NCBI GenBank assembly: GCA_036260375.1
Contig: DASZZZ010000040.1
Span: 19,535 to 83,534 of the forward strand
DNA from: DASZZZ01 sp036260375
Lineage (GTDB): Bacteria; Actinomycetota; CADDZG01; WHSQ01
Length of the DNA stretch: 64,000 nt
Direction: 5' to 3'
Part shown: positions 15,656 through 23,213 of the stretch, piece by piece
How the letters are laid out: every line of letters starts with the position of its first letter
How positions within the stretch are numbered: the stretch's first letter is position 1
Made by a program: the position numbers and the translations under genes
Notes under the pieces: generated by a model
What the model was told of the DNA's origin: nothing
The model's input: only the letters and a program-made list of their open reading frames with translations
Databases searched by the model: none

Positions 15656-16406
15656 ACAATCCGGCGGCGCGGTAGAGCGCCCGGACCTCGTCGGGCGCGA
15701 GCCGGCGGAGGGAGCCCGGCTTGAGGCGCCCGAGTTCCAGCGGGCCGATCGCGGTGCGCGCCAGCCGGACGACAGGATGCCCGACGGCCTCGAACATGCG
15801 CCGCACCTGCCGGTTGCGCCCCTCGCGCAGCGTGATCTCCACGAGCGTCGTCGGCCCGAGACGGTCGACGATCGCGACGTCGGCCGGCGCGGTGGGACCG
15901 TCGTCGAGCTCGATCCCCCGCGCCAGCCGCACGACGGTGCCGTGTCGCACGGCTCCGCGGACCTCGGCGAGGTACGTCTTCGGCACCTCGAAGCTGGGAT
16001 GAGTCAGCCGGTGGGTCAGGTCGCCGTCGTTGGTGAGCACGATCGCGCCCTCGGTGTCGACGTCGAGACGCCCGACCGGCCACACCCGCACGGACGGGTC
16101 GACGAGATCGACCACGGTCGGGCGGCCGTCGGGATCGTCGGCGGTGCTCACCATCCCGACCGGCTTGTTCGCGAGGTAGTGCACGAGGCCCGGCGCGAGC
16201 GGCACGCGTGAACCATCGACCTCTACTACATCCTTATGCGGGTCGACCCGGGCGCCCAGACGGGCGCGGGCGCCGTTGACGCGCACGCGGCCCGCCGCGA
16301 CGAGCTCCTCGACGTGGCGGCGGGACCCGATGCCCGCGCGCGCCAGGACCTTCTGGATGCGCTCGGGGCCGGGGTCCGGCGCCGGCGCGCGGCCAGACGC
16401 CGTCAT
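15654..16406 (-). CDS. rluB: 23S rRNA pseudouridine synthase (RluB-like)
   Basis: A 250-residue RsuA/RluB-type enzyme. It has an N-terminal S4 RNA-binding domain ('RIQKVLARAGIGSRRHVEEL') and a synthase domain with the catalytic-aspartate motif 'GRLDVDTEGAIVLTNDGDL', plus 'KTYLAEV' and 'EGRNRQVRRMFEAVGHPV'. ATG at 16406 overlaps the scpB stop (ATGA). The scpA-scpB-rluB order is conserved in actinobacteria (Rv1709-Rv1711). Its precise uridine target is inferred by family. Confidence 0.95.
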   Translation of the reverse strand: MTASGRAPAPDPGPERIQKVLARAGIGSRRHVEELVAAGRVRVNGARARLGARVDPHKDVVEVDGSRVPLAPGLVHYLANKPVGMVSTADDPDGRPTVVDLVDPSVRVWPVGRLDVDTEGAIVLTNDGDLTHRLTHPSFEVPKTYLAEVRGAVRHGTVVRLARGIELDDGPTAPADVAIVDRLGPTTLVEITLREGRNRQVRRMFEAVGHPVVRLARTAIGPLELGRLKPGSLRRLAPDEVRALYRAAGL

Positions 16407-16966
16407 GCCCCCGGCGACAGGCGCGCCTCCATCTCCTCCACCGCCTCGGCGTCGGGCATGAAGTCGGTCAGCGGCGGCAGCTCGTCGAGCGACTTGAGGC
16501 CGAGGCGCTCCATGAACGCGTCGCTGACGGCGAACAGCGCCGGCGCACCGGGCGACGACTCACGGCCGACTTCGCGCACGAGGCCGCGCGTCACGAGCGT
16601 CCGCACGACGCCGTCGGAGTCCACGCCGCGGACGTCGGCGATCTGGGCGCGCGACACCGGTCCCCGGTACGCCACGATGGCGAGGACCTCCAGCGCCGCG
16701 CCGGTGAGGCGCGCGTGGCTCTGACCCGAGACGAAGCGCTCGAGCCACGGCGTGCAGTCCGGACTCGTGTAGAGGCGCCAGCCGCCGGCCGTCTCGCGCA
16801 GGACGAACCCGCGGTCGTCGGCCTCGTACTCGGTCGCCAACGCGCGCAGCGTCGCCTCGACCTCGTCGCGCGGGCACTCGAGGACCTCGCCGATCTCGCC
16901 CGCCGGCACGGGCTCGTCGGCCACGAGGAGGATCGCCTCGGCGATCTTGCGATGTGACGAGCTCAC
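16403..16966 (-). CDS. scpB: Segregation and condensation protein B
   Basis: Winged-helix subunit of the SMC condensin complex, binding the ScpA kleisin. The 187-residue protein has two winged-helix domains: 'KIAEAILLVADEPVPAGEI' at the N-terminus and 'LTGAALEVLAIVAYRGPVSRAQI' followed by 'RGVDSDGVVRTLVTRGLV', the most conserved ScpB stretch. The GTG at 16966 follows a G-rich GGGGGAG site. It overlaps rluB by 4 nt and lies 55 bp after scpA. Confidence 0.96.
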   Translation of the reverse strand: MSSSHRKIAEAILLVADEPVPAGEIGEVLECPRDEVEATLRALATEYEADDRGFVLRETAGGWRLYTSPDCTPWLERFVSGQSHARLTGAALEVLAIVAYRGPVSRAQIADVRGVDSDGVVRTLVTRGLVREVGRESSPGAPALFAVSDAFMERLGLKSLDELPPLTDFMPDAEAVEEMEARLSPGA

Positions 16967-17021
16967 CGCGCTCCCCCGTCAACGGACGCGGCGCCGCGGC
17001 CGATGCGTGCGTCGTCGGTCG

Positions 17022-17816
17022 TCATGCGGCTCCCTCCTCGTCGAAGACGTACTCCTCCGCCGCGGCCGCGACGTCGTCGAGGCTCGCGTCGCCGGTCCAC
17101 GCGGCGGTGATCGCACCGAAGCGGCCGGCCTGCGACAGCTCCACGGCGCCCGCCTTGTAGAGCTCGAGCAGCGCCAGGAAGCGGACCACGACCTCGATGC
17201 GATCGCCGGTGCGCCCGCACAGCTCCTCGAACGTCGCCCGGCCGCGCTCCTGCAGCCGGCCCGCGAGCAGCGCGACCGCGTCGCGCACGGACGCGCGGAT
17301 CGGCGCGATGTGCGACACGTCGAGCGCCGCCTGCGGCCGGGGGGCCAGGGCGCGCGCCGCGGCCGCGGCGAGATCCGCGACCGTCGTGGTCGCGAGGACG
17401 TCGGGCACGACCCCGGCGAGGTGCGGCTCGAGCTCGACGACGCGGCCGTGGTACTCCTCGCCGCGTGCCAGCGCAGCGCTCAGCCACGCGCCCGCGTCGC
17501 GGTACGTGGCGCACTCGACGAGCCGCGCCAACAGGAGGTCGCGCTCCTCGAGCAACCCGGCGTCGCCCTCGTCGGCGACCCTGCCGGGCAGCAGCCGCGA
17601 CGACTTGAGCTCTAGCAGCGTCGCGGCGACGACGAGGAACCCCGTCGCCGACTCGAGGTCGAGGCCCTCCATGCGGTCGAGCGCGGCGAGGTACTCCTCC
17701 GTGATCGTCGCCAGCGACACCTCGTAGATGTCGACCCTCTGGCGCGTGATCAGGTGGAGGAGGAGGTCGATCGGGCCCTGGAACACGTCGAGCTTGACCT
17801 CGTGCGCCACCGTCAC
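17022..17816 (-). CDS. scpA: Segregation and condensation protein A (kleisin)
   Basis: Kleisin subunit that bridges SMC heads. Signature start 'KLDVFQGPIDLLLHLI' (8-23), then 'ITEEYLAAL' and 'FLVVAATLLELKSSRLLP', with a C-terminal winged helix 'VVRFLALLELYKAGAVELSQ'. 264 residues is typical. The GTG at 17816 or the second GTG at 17810 may initiate; the latter has GAAAGGTG in front. Divergent from the M50 protease gene, leaving 176 bp between them. Presence near the ParA/RHH genes groups several chromosome-segregation functions. Confidence 0.96.
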   Translation of the reverse strand: MTVAHEVKLDVFQGPIDLLLHLITRQRVDIYEVSLATITEEYLAALDRMEGLDLESATGFLVVAATLLELKSSRLLPGRVADEGDAGLLEERDLLLARLVECATYRDAGAWLSAALARGEEYHGRVVELEPHLAGVVPDVLATTTVADLAAAAARALAPRPQAALDVSHIAPIRASVRDAVALLAGRLQERGRATFEELCGRTGDRIEVVVRFLALLELYKAGAVELSQAGRFGAITAAWTGDASLDDVAAAAEEYVFDEEGAA

Positions 17817-17980
17817 CTTTCCGCCGCCGGGCAGCCCGTTCGGGCCGCGCCCCAGCCTATAGCGGGCCAGCGCGCGGCCGGCGTCTTTGGCGCGTCGGGC
17901 GCTACGGCGACGGGACCGGGGGTCGACTAACGTTGCAGTGGAGGTGGAATGTTTGCCACGCGGCAGTGTCGTGCCTCCCC

Positions 17981-17986
17981 TACAAT
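17981..17986 (+). promoter_or_regulatory. -10 box of the M50 protease gene (leaderless)
   Basis: TACAAT is followed by exactly 6 nt and the GTG at 17993, putting the predicted transcription start on the first base of the start codon. No Shine-Dalgarno is seen, in agreement. Confidence 0.6.
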
Positions 17987-17992
17987 GCCCTC

Positions 17993-18622
17993 GTGAACAC
18001 GCCTCTCGATCTGCTGCGCGTCGATCCCATCGCGTTCGTCCTGCTCGCGGTCGCGCTGATCTTCGCCATCTCCCTGCACGAGTACGGCCACGCGCTCGCG
18101 GCGGACCTCCAGGGCGACCGCATGCCGCGGGCGTTCGGCCGGCTCACCCCCAACCCCGTGCGCCACCTCGACCCGATCGGGACGCTGTTGATCTTCCTCG
18201 TCGGCTTCGGCTGGGGCAAGCCGGTCGAGTTCCGGCCCGAGGCGCTGGCGTCGAAGCGGTTCGGGTCGGCGCTGGTCGCGTTCGCGGGGCCGCTCGTCAA
18301 CCTCCTGCTCGCGCTCGTCGCGGCGTTCCTCTACGTACCGGCGCGGCGGAACGGCTACCCGAGCGAGGCCGTCGACTTCCTCGGTCTGTTCCTTAAGATC
18401 AACGTGTTCCTGGCGGTGTTCAACCTCATCCCGCTGCCGCCGCTCGACGGCTCGCGCCTGCTGACGGTCTTCCTGCCCCCGAACCGGCACTCGTGGGTGT
18501 TCTGGCTCGATCGCTACGGCTTCCTCGTCCTCCTCGGGCTCCTGCTCTTCGGGCAGCTCGCGTTCCTGGACCCGCTCACGACCGGTGTCATCGAAGCGAT
18601 GCTCGGCCTCGCCGGCGCGTGA
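17993..18622 (+). CDS. Site-2-protease-family membrane metalloprotease (M50)
   Basis: A 209-residue intramembrane metalloprotease of the small rhomboid-shaped S2P group. The zinc motif 'ISLHEYGHALAADLQG' (HExxH) is in the first membrane region, and the third zinc ligand lies in 'FNLIPLPPLDGSRLL' (the NPxPPxDG-type motif). About five membrane segments, no PDZ domain. It is the only plus-strand gene between the window start and 40 kb. It starts with GTG just downstream of TACAAT; an ORF extension further upstream is unsupported. Divergent from scpA; the 3' side runs into arrays I and J. The substrate is unknown. Confidence 0.93.
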   Translation: MNTPLDLLRVDPIAFVLLAVALIFAISLHEYGHALAADLQGDRMPRAFGRLTPNPVRHLDPIGTLLIFLVGFGWGKPVEFRPEALASKRFGSALVAFAGPLVNLLLALVAAFLYVPARRNGYPSEAVDFLGLFLKINVFLAVFNLIPLPPLDGSRLLTVFLPPNRHSWVFWLDRYGFLVLLGLLLFGQLAFLDPLTTGVIEAMLGLAGA

Positions 18623-18635
18623 CGACGGCAGCTGT

Positions 18636-18683
18636 TCGTCGTCAAGTCGACAAGTCCCCACGCCGACATGACGACACGTCGCG
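18636..18683. repeat. 8-bp-unit array I (6 units)
   Basis: Starts 13 bp past the M50 stop: TCGTCGTC at 18636, AAGTCGAC at 18644, AAGTCCCC at 18652, ACGCCGAC at 18660, ATGACGAC at 18668, ACGTCGCG at 18676. Confidence 0.75.
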
Positions 18684-18717
18684 GTCGGGCTGTCAGCCCG
18701 CACCGCACCGATCTTTC

Positions 18718-18765
18718 GAGTCCACGAGTCGCCCAGTCTTCTCGACAACTTGTCGACAAAGCGAT
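18718..18765. repeat. 8-bp-unit array J (6 units)
   Basis: GAGTCCAC at 18718, GAGTCGCC at 18726, CAGTCTTC at 18734, TCGACAAC at 18742, TTGTCGAC at 18750, AAAGCGAT at 18758. The last octamer, AAAGCGAT, recurs in array K upstream of parA, in each case next to a GTCGAC-containing unit. Confidence 0.7.
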
Positions 18766-18849
18766 TCACGCAGCCGCGACGCCAAGCCAGACCCGTCTAT
18801 CCATCTGCTCGCGCCTCGCGACGCCCGGCGGGATATTGACGGTGATGGT

Positions 18850-19052
18850 GTCGACTCCGAAGCGAAGGCGCCGCGAGCGCGCGGCCTCGTTTCAGTGGTC
18901 CGTCGACTCCGAGGCGGATGCCGCCCGCGAGCGCGTGACTTCACGGTGCCCCGTCGACTCCGAGCCGACGCCGCCCCGAGCGCGTGATCTGACGGTGGTC
19001 CCGTCGACCCCGATCCGGACGGAGCTCGCGCGCGCCTGGTCTTGACCGTCGT
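18850..19052. repeat. Imperfect tandem repeats of about 51 bp (4 copies)
   Basis: Copies begin with GTCGACTCCGA or a near match at 18850, 18902, 18953 and 19003 (periods 52, 51 and 50). The first three also share a GAGCGCG block about 28 bp in. A fifth decayed copy may follow near 19065. The periods are not all multiples of three, so reading frame is not preserved between copies, arguing against a coding function. The 528-bp gap 18623-19150 between the M50 and RHH genes holds only these repeats, arrays I and J and a hairpin. Confidence 0.7.
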
Positions 19053-19074
19053 GCATCCGCTCCCCGACTCGGAC

Positions 19075-19090
19075 GCCGCTCCCGAGCGGC
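19075..19090. terminator. GC hairpin between convergent M50 and RHH genes
   Basis: GCCGCT (19075-19080) pairs with AGCGGC (19085-19090) around a CCCG loop. It lies 60 bp past the RHH stop codon and could stop transcription from either side. There is no T-run. Confidence 0.4.
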
Positions 19091-19150
19091 CCGATCTAGC
19101 CCTATACGTCAACGATCCGCGTATCTCTATAGGTCAGCTGTAAGGTTACT

Positions 19151-19513
19151 TCAGCCTCGCAGCCGGCGCAGAAGGATCGAGTCGTCGGCGCGGGCCTCGA
19201 AGTCCTCCAGGACGTAGGCGAGTGCGGCCCGCACTATCCGCCCGCGGTCGGCGCCGATGCCGTAGTCCGACCGGAGCGCGAGGCGCGTCCGCTCGAGCGC
19301 CGTGAGGTCGTCGCGCGTGCAGTAGAAGGTCACCTTCTCGTCGTGCTTGGGCGCCCGACGCGACGAGGGCTCGGGCGCCGGGGGCGCCGTCGGCTCCGAC
19401 GCGGCCTCCGGGGCGGGCGCGTCGCGAGGGCCGTGCCGCGCGTCCTCGCGCGGCCGGTCGCTGGTCCTGCGGAAGAGCTCATCTGCCCCCGGCAGACTGG
19501 CGCGGCGCGACAC
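19151..19513 (-). CDS. Small ribbon-helix-helix-like partner of ParA
   Basis: A 120-residue protein with a disordered Pro/Ala/Glu-rich N-terminus (1-58) and a C-terminal domain that reads as ribbon-helix-helix: strand 'EKVTFYCT' (59-66), helix A from 67 to 82 ('RDDLTALERTRLALRS') and helix B from 88 to 107 ('ADRGRIVRAALAYVL'). Flexible-tail RHH proteins are the centromere-binding partners of many plasmid ParA ATPases (ParG and omega families). GTG at 19513 overlaps the 3' end of parA by 35 nt, so the two are co-expressed. No database match is claimed; the fold call rests on predicted strand and helix pattern and on genomic pairing. Confidence 0.7.
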   Translation of the reverse strand: MSRRASLPGADELFRRTSDRPREDARHGPRDAPAPEAASEPTAPPAPEPSSRRAPKHDEKVTFYCTRDDLTALERTRLALRSDYGIGADRGRIVRAALAYVLEDFEARADDSILLRRLRG

Positions 19514-20525
19514 GGTCCATCACCTCCCTGGCGAGTCTGCGGTACGCGACCGACCCGGTGGAGGCCGGTGCGTAGTTGAGGATGGGCTCCCCCGCGACGG
19601 GGGCCTCGGCGAAGCGAATCGTCTTGCGGACGACGGTCTCGAACAGCTTCGGCCCGAACGCCTCGCGGACGCGCTCGAGCACCTCCCGGCTGTGCACGGT
19701 TCGAACGTCGACCATCGTGGCGAGGATCCCGTCGACGTCGAGCCGCGGGTTGAGGCGCTCGCGGACGCGGTCGATCGAATCCATCAGCAGCGCCATGCCG
19801 CGCAGGGCGTAGTACTCGCACTCGAGCGGCACGACGACGCCGTCGGCCGCGGTCAGGGCGTTGATCGTGAGCAGGCCGAGCGACGGCTGGCAGTCGATGA
19901 GTATGAAGTTGTACTTCACCTTTAGCGGTGCGAGGACGCGCATGAGCGTCTGCTCCCGGGCGACCTCCTGCACGAGCATGAGCTCCGCCGCGGCGAGGTC
20001 GATGTTGGACGGCAGGAGGTCGAGCCCCGGCACCGACGTCTTCAGGACGACGCCCTCGACCTCGCACCTCCGGTCGAGCAGGGCGTCGTATACGGACGCG
20101 TCGAGCGCCCCGGGCTCGAACCCGAGGCCGATCGAGCAGCCGCCCTGCGGATCGAAGTCCACCAGCAGGACCTTCTGGCCGAGCTCGGCGAGCGCCGCTC
20201 CGAGGTTGATGGCAGTCGTCGTCTTGCCGACGCCGCCCTTCTGGTTCGCGAGTGCGATCACGCGCGCCGGGCTGGGGCCTTGCCAGCTGCCGACGTGGTC
20301 CGGCGTGCCGGGCGCGCCGTCGCCGGCGCTAGTCAGGGGCGGCGTCGCCAGCGCTCCGGACACGTCCCCCTCGTTCGGCGGCGCGACGTCTTCGGCGGCC
20401 GCGGACACCGCGGCGCGCGCGCCGCCGGAGGCGTCTCCCGCCGCGGGCACGGCGGCGCGCGCGGCGTCGGAGGCGTCTCCCTCCGCCGGCGCGGCGCCCG
20501 TCGCGCCGCTGCGCTCGTCGTCCAT
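19479..20525 (-). CDS. parA: ParA-family ATPase
   Basis: A 348-residue ParA/MinD-type ATPase. After an Ala/Gly-rich, internally duplicated linker of about 85 residues ('GDASDAARAAVPAA' then 'GDASGGARAAVSAA'), the deviant Walker A 'KGGVGKTTTAINLG' (96-109) begins the ATPase, followed by 'VLLVDFDPQGGCSIGLG' and 'FILIDCQPSLGLLTINAL'. It occupies the place of the ParA homologue Rv1708 near scpA. ATG at 20525 has GGAGG. Upstream are a -35/-10 pair and, between it and the start codon, 8-bp-unit array K, an arrangement expected for autoregulation by the downstream RHH-like protein. No parB gene is seen in the window. Confidence 0.93.
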   Translation of the reverse strand: MDDERSGATGAAPAEGDASDAARAAVPAAGDASGGARAAVSAAAEDVAPPNEGDVSGALATPPLTSAGDGAPGTPDHVGSWQGPSPARVIALANQKGGVGKTTTAINLGAALAELGQKVLLVDFDPQGGCSIGLGFEPGALDASVYDALLDRRCEVEGVVLKTSVPGLDLLPSNIDLAAAELMLVQEVAREQTLMRVLAPLKVKYNFILIDCQPSLGLLTINALTAADGVVVPLECEYYALRGMALLMDSIDRVRERLNPRLDVDGILATMVDVRTVHSREVLERVREAFGPKLFETVVRKTIRFAEAPVAGEPILNYAPASTGSVAYRRLAREVMDRVAPRQSAGGR

Positions 20526-20538
20526 GGTGCCTCCCTCG

Positions 20539-20570
20539 CTCGACAAGGTCACTTGTCGACATATCGCTTT
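20539..20570. repeat. 8-bp-unit array K in the parA leader (4 units)
   Basis: Read on the minus strand: AAAGCGAT (20570-20563), ATGTCGAC (20562-20555), AAGTGACC (20554-20547), TTGTCGAG (20546-20539). It lies between the predicted parA transcription start (about 20577) and its Shine-Dalgarno. It is the last array in the window. Confidence 0.75.
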
Positions 20571-20583
20571 GTGGGGGCCCCGG

Positions 20584-20612
20584 ACGTTACAACAAGCTCA
20601 TCAGTAACACAA
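20584..20612 (-). promoter_or_regulatory. parA promoter
   Basis: Minus-strand TTGTGT (20612-20607) and TAACGT (20589-20584) are separated by 17 bp, a textbook sigma-70-type spacing. Transcription would start near 20577, just before array K, leaving a leader of about 50 nt. Confidence 0.6.
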
Positions 20613-20681
20613 GCCCCAGCATCGCGCGCGTGGGGCCGCGACGCGCCGTCGGAGCGCGCGCGCCCGCCGATCGAGCGACCG

Positions 20682-21869
20682 TCAGACCCGGAACGCCTCG
20701 CCCGCGAACGACTTGCCCGGCGTCGTCGTCTCCACGCCGAGGAGCTCCGCGACGGTCGCGCCGCAGTCGGCGTACGACTCGCGCACGCCGAGGTCGGCGC
20801 CGGCGCGCACCAGCGGCCCGGCACAGAGCACCGGCACCTGCTCGCGGGAATGGTCGGTCGACGGCGTCGTGGGGTCGTTGCCGTGGTCCGCGGTCACGAT
20901 CAGCGCGTCGTCGGGGCCGAGTGCGTCGACGATCTCGGGCACCCGCCGGTCGAACGCCTCGAGCGCGCCGGCGTAGCCGCGCGGGTCGTTGCGGTGGCCG
21001 AACGACTGGTCGAAGTCGACGAGGTTCACGAACGCGAGGCCCCGCTCCATGGCGCGCAGCTCGGCCGCGAGCGCGTCGACGCCGTCCTCGTTGGAGCGCG
21101 TCGGGCGCGACGACGTCACGCCGCGGCCCCCGAAGATGTCGGAGATCTTGCCTATCCCGCGCACCTCGAGCCCGGCCGCGGCGACCTCGTCGAGCACCGT
21201 GTCGCACGGCGGGACGACGGAGAAGTCGTGGCGGTCGGCCGTGCGCTCGAAGGCGCCGGGCGGGCCGCGGAACGGACGGGCGATGACGCGCCCGACCTCG
21301 TGCGGGCCGCGCAGCACGGCGCGAGCGATACGGCACAGCTCGTAGAGCCGCTCCAGCGGCACGACGTCGACGTGCGCCGCGATCTGGAACACGCTGTCGG
21401 CCGACGTGTACACGATGGGCTTGCCCGTCGCCACGTGCTCGGCGCCGAGACGCTCGATGATCTCGGTCCCCGACGCGGCGACGTTGCCGAGCGTGCCGAC
21501 GCCGGCGCGGCGCTCGAACTCGCCGAGCACGTCTGGAGGGAACCCGTCGGGGTAGGTCGGGAACGGCCGGTCGAGGATCACGCCGGCGATCTCCCAGTGC
21601 CCGGTGGTCGTGTCCTTGCCGGGCGAGCGCTCGGTCATGCGCCCGAACGCTCCGGCCGGCGACGCGGCCGGCGGCACGCCCTCGACCGCCGCGACGTTGC
21701 CGAGGCCGAGCGCGGCGAGGTTCGGCAGCTCGAGGCCGCCGACCGCCTCGGCGACGTGCGGCAGCGTCGCGGAGCCCTCGTCTCCGAACTGGGCGGCGTC
21801 CGGCGCGTCGCCGACGCCCACGGAGTCGAGGACGACGAGCGCGACGGCGCGCGCCGTGCGGCCGGTCAC
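20682..21869 (-). CDS. deoB: Phosphopentomutase
   Basis: Interconverts ribose (deoxyribose) 5-phosphate and 1-phosphate in nucleoside salvage. It is a member of the alkaline-phosphatase superfamily with metal ligands in 'LVVLDSVGVGDAPDA' near the start and 'IVTADHGNDPTTPSTDHSRE' near the end; 'TTTGHWEIAG' contains the phosphothreonine region. About 395 residues, typical of the family. GTG at 21869 overlaps the stop of the DksA/TraR gene (GTGA). Confidence 0.96.
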   Translation of the reverse strand: MTGRTARAVALVVLDSVGVGDAPDAAQFGDEGSATLPHVAEAVGGLELPNLAALGLGNVAAVEGVPPAASPAGAFGRMTERSPGKDTTTGHWEIAGVILDRPFPTYPDGFPPDVLGEFERRAGVGTLGNVAASGTEIIERLGAEHVATGKPIVYTSADSVFQIAAHVDVVPLERLYELCRIARAVLRGPHEVGRVIARPFRGPPGAFERTADRHDFSVVPPCDTVLDEVAAAGLEVRGIGKISDIFGGRGVTSSRPTRSNEDGVDALAAELRAMERGLAFVNLVDFDQSFGHRNDPRGYAGALEAFDRRVPEIVDALGPDDALIVTADHGNDPTTPSTDHSREQVPVLCAGPLVRAGADLGVRESYADCGATVAELLGVETTTPGKSFAGEAFRV

Positions 21870-22216
21870 GCGCCGACCGCCTGCTTGCACGGCAGGCACA
21901 GGCGCGCGGTGGGGCGCGCGTCGAGCCGCTCGTAGGCGATCTCCGCGCCGCACCGCTCGCAGCGTCCGTAGCGACCCTCGTCCATGCGCTCCAGCGCGGC
22001 GACGATCTCCCCGCGGTGCTCGAGCAGGCCCTCGACCATCGCCAGGACCTGGGAGCGCTCCGCGGTCGCGTGGCCCGAGTCGGCGAAGCCCTCGTCCACG
22101 GCGACCTCCACGCCGTCGCCGTCCTCCGCCGCCCCGTGGTCGGCGAGCTGGCGGCGCACGGCCGCGAGCTCCTCCTCGAGGCGCACGCGCAGCTCCCCGT
22201 ACTCGCTCGTCTCCAT
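21866..22216 (-). CDS. DksA/TraR-type zinc-finger protein
   Basis: A 116-residue protein with an N-terminal coiled-coil (about 1-75) and a four-cysteine zinc finger at the C-terminus: 'CERCGAEIAYERLDARP' then 'CLPC'. Family members bind the RNA polymerase secondary channel, with or without ppGpp. ATG at 22216 lies 33 bp after the xerD stop, and the deoB gene follows with a 4-nt overlap. The tip residues that define true DksA activity (paired acidic residues on the coiled-coil turn) are not clearly present, so it may be a structural relative. Confidence 0.88.
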   Translation of the reverse strand: METSEYGELRVRLEEELAAVRRQLADHGAAEDGDGVEVAVDEGFADSGHATAERSQVLAMVEGLLEHRGEIVAALERMDEGRYGRCERCGAEIAYERLDARPTARLCLPCKQAVGA

Positions 22217-22249
22217 GTCCTCCCGTCCCGACGCGTCCCCGGCGCGGGC

Positions 22250-23206
22250 TCAGCCGCGCGCCCGCGGATGGGCGGCGGCGTAGACCTCCCGCAGCCGCCG
22301 GTCGCTCACAAGCGTATACACCTGCGTCGTGGCCAGGCTCGCATGCCCGAGCAGCTCCTGGACGACCCGGATGTCGGCGCCGGCGTCGAGCATGTGGGTC
22401 GCGAAGGAGTGGCGCAGCGTGTGCGGCGACACACGCTCGGCGAGGCCCGCGGCGCGCGCGTGCCCCTTGAGGAGCTTCCAGCAGCCCTGGCGGCTGAGGC
22501 GTCCGCCGCGCGCGTTGAGCCACAGCGCGCCGCGCCCGGCCCCCGCGGCGCGCGCGGCCAGCTCGGGGCGCGACCGGGCGAGGTACGACTCGATCGCGGC
22601 GCGCGCGGCGCGGCCGAGCGGGACGCGCCGCGCCTTGCTCCCCTTCCCCGCGCGCACGAGCACGGAGCCTTCGTCGAGGTCGACGTCGTCGACGTCGAGC
22701 GCGACGAGCTCGGAGATGCGCACGCCGGCTCCGTAGAGCGTCTCGAGGATGGCGCGGTCGCGGCGGCCGAGCACGTCGTCGGCGGGAGCGGCGAGCAACC
22801 GCTCGACGTCCTCGACGGAGATCGCCGACGGGATCGGGCGCGGCTTGCGCGGCGTGCCGACGCGCGCGGTCGGGTCGCGCTCGAGGTGGCCCTCGCGCAC
22901 GAGGAAGCGATAGAGCGCGCGCACCGAGACGAGCATCCGCGCGACCGAGGCCGGGGCGAAGCGCGTGGGGGCCGGCGCGCGGCCCGTGCGGAGGCGGTCG
23001 AGGTAGTCGGTGAGGTCGTCGGGCGCGACGTCCGGCGCGTCGATCCCGCGCGCGACGCAGAACGCGCGCCACGTCGCGAGGTCACGCGCGTACGCGGCGA
23101 CCGTGTTGCTCGACAGGCCGCGCTCGACGCGCGCGTGCGACAGGAACTCGTCGACGAAACGGTCGAGTTGCGGGGTCGGCGACTCCGCGCCGGACGACTC
23201 CGGCAC
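22250..23206 (-). CDS. xerD: Tyrosine recombinase XerD
   Basis: Site-specific recombinase resolving chromosome dimers at dif with its XerC partner. The N-terminal SAM-like domain begins 'LDRFVDEFLSHARVERGLS'; catalytic residues appear in 'GAGVRISELVAL' (Arg), 'KGSKARRVPL' (Lys), 'HTLRHSFATHML' (His-x-x-Arg), 'LLGHASLATTQVYT' (His and Tyr nucleophile). The GTG at 23206 gives about 318 residues; an open frame extends to 23263 inside ald. Location between ald and the deoB operon resembles the Rv1701 neighbourhood. Confidence 0.93.
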   Translation of the reverse strand: MPESSGAESPTPQLDRFVDEFLSHARVERGLSSNTVAAYARDLATWRAFCVARGIDAPDVAPDDLTDYLDRLRTGRAPAPTRFAPASVARMLVSVRALYRFLVREGHLERDPTARVGTPRKPRPIPSAISVEDVERLLAAPADDVLGRRDRAILETLYGAGVRISELVALDVDDVDLDEGSVLVRAGKGSKARRVPLGRAARAAIESYLARSRPELAARAAGAGRGALWLNARGGRLSRQGCWKLLKGHARAAGLAERVSPHTLRHSFATHMLDAGADIRVVQELLGHASLATTQVYTLVSDRRLREVYAAAHPRARG

Positions 23207-23213
23207 GGCGCGC

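Noticed and set aside
18845..19045. Small plus-strand open frame through the 51-bp tandem repeats
   Set aside because: Repeat periods of 52, 51 and 50 do not preserve frame between copies, and no ribosome-binding site of note is seen.
852..20570. CRISPR array or insertion-sequence remnants as an explanation for the short repeats
   Set aside because: Units are 8 bp, unspaced, degenerate and lack spacers; no cas genes, transposases or long terminal inverted repeats are seen.
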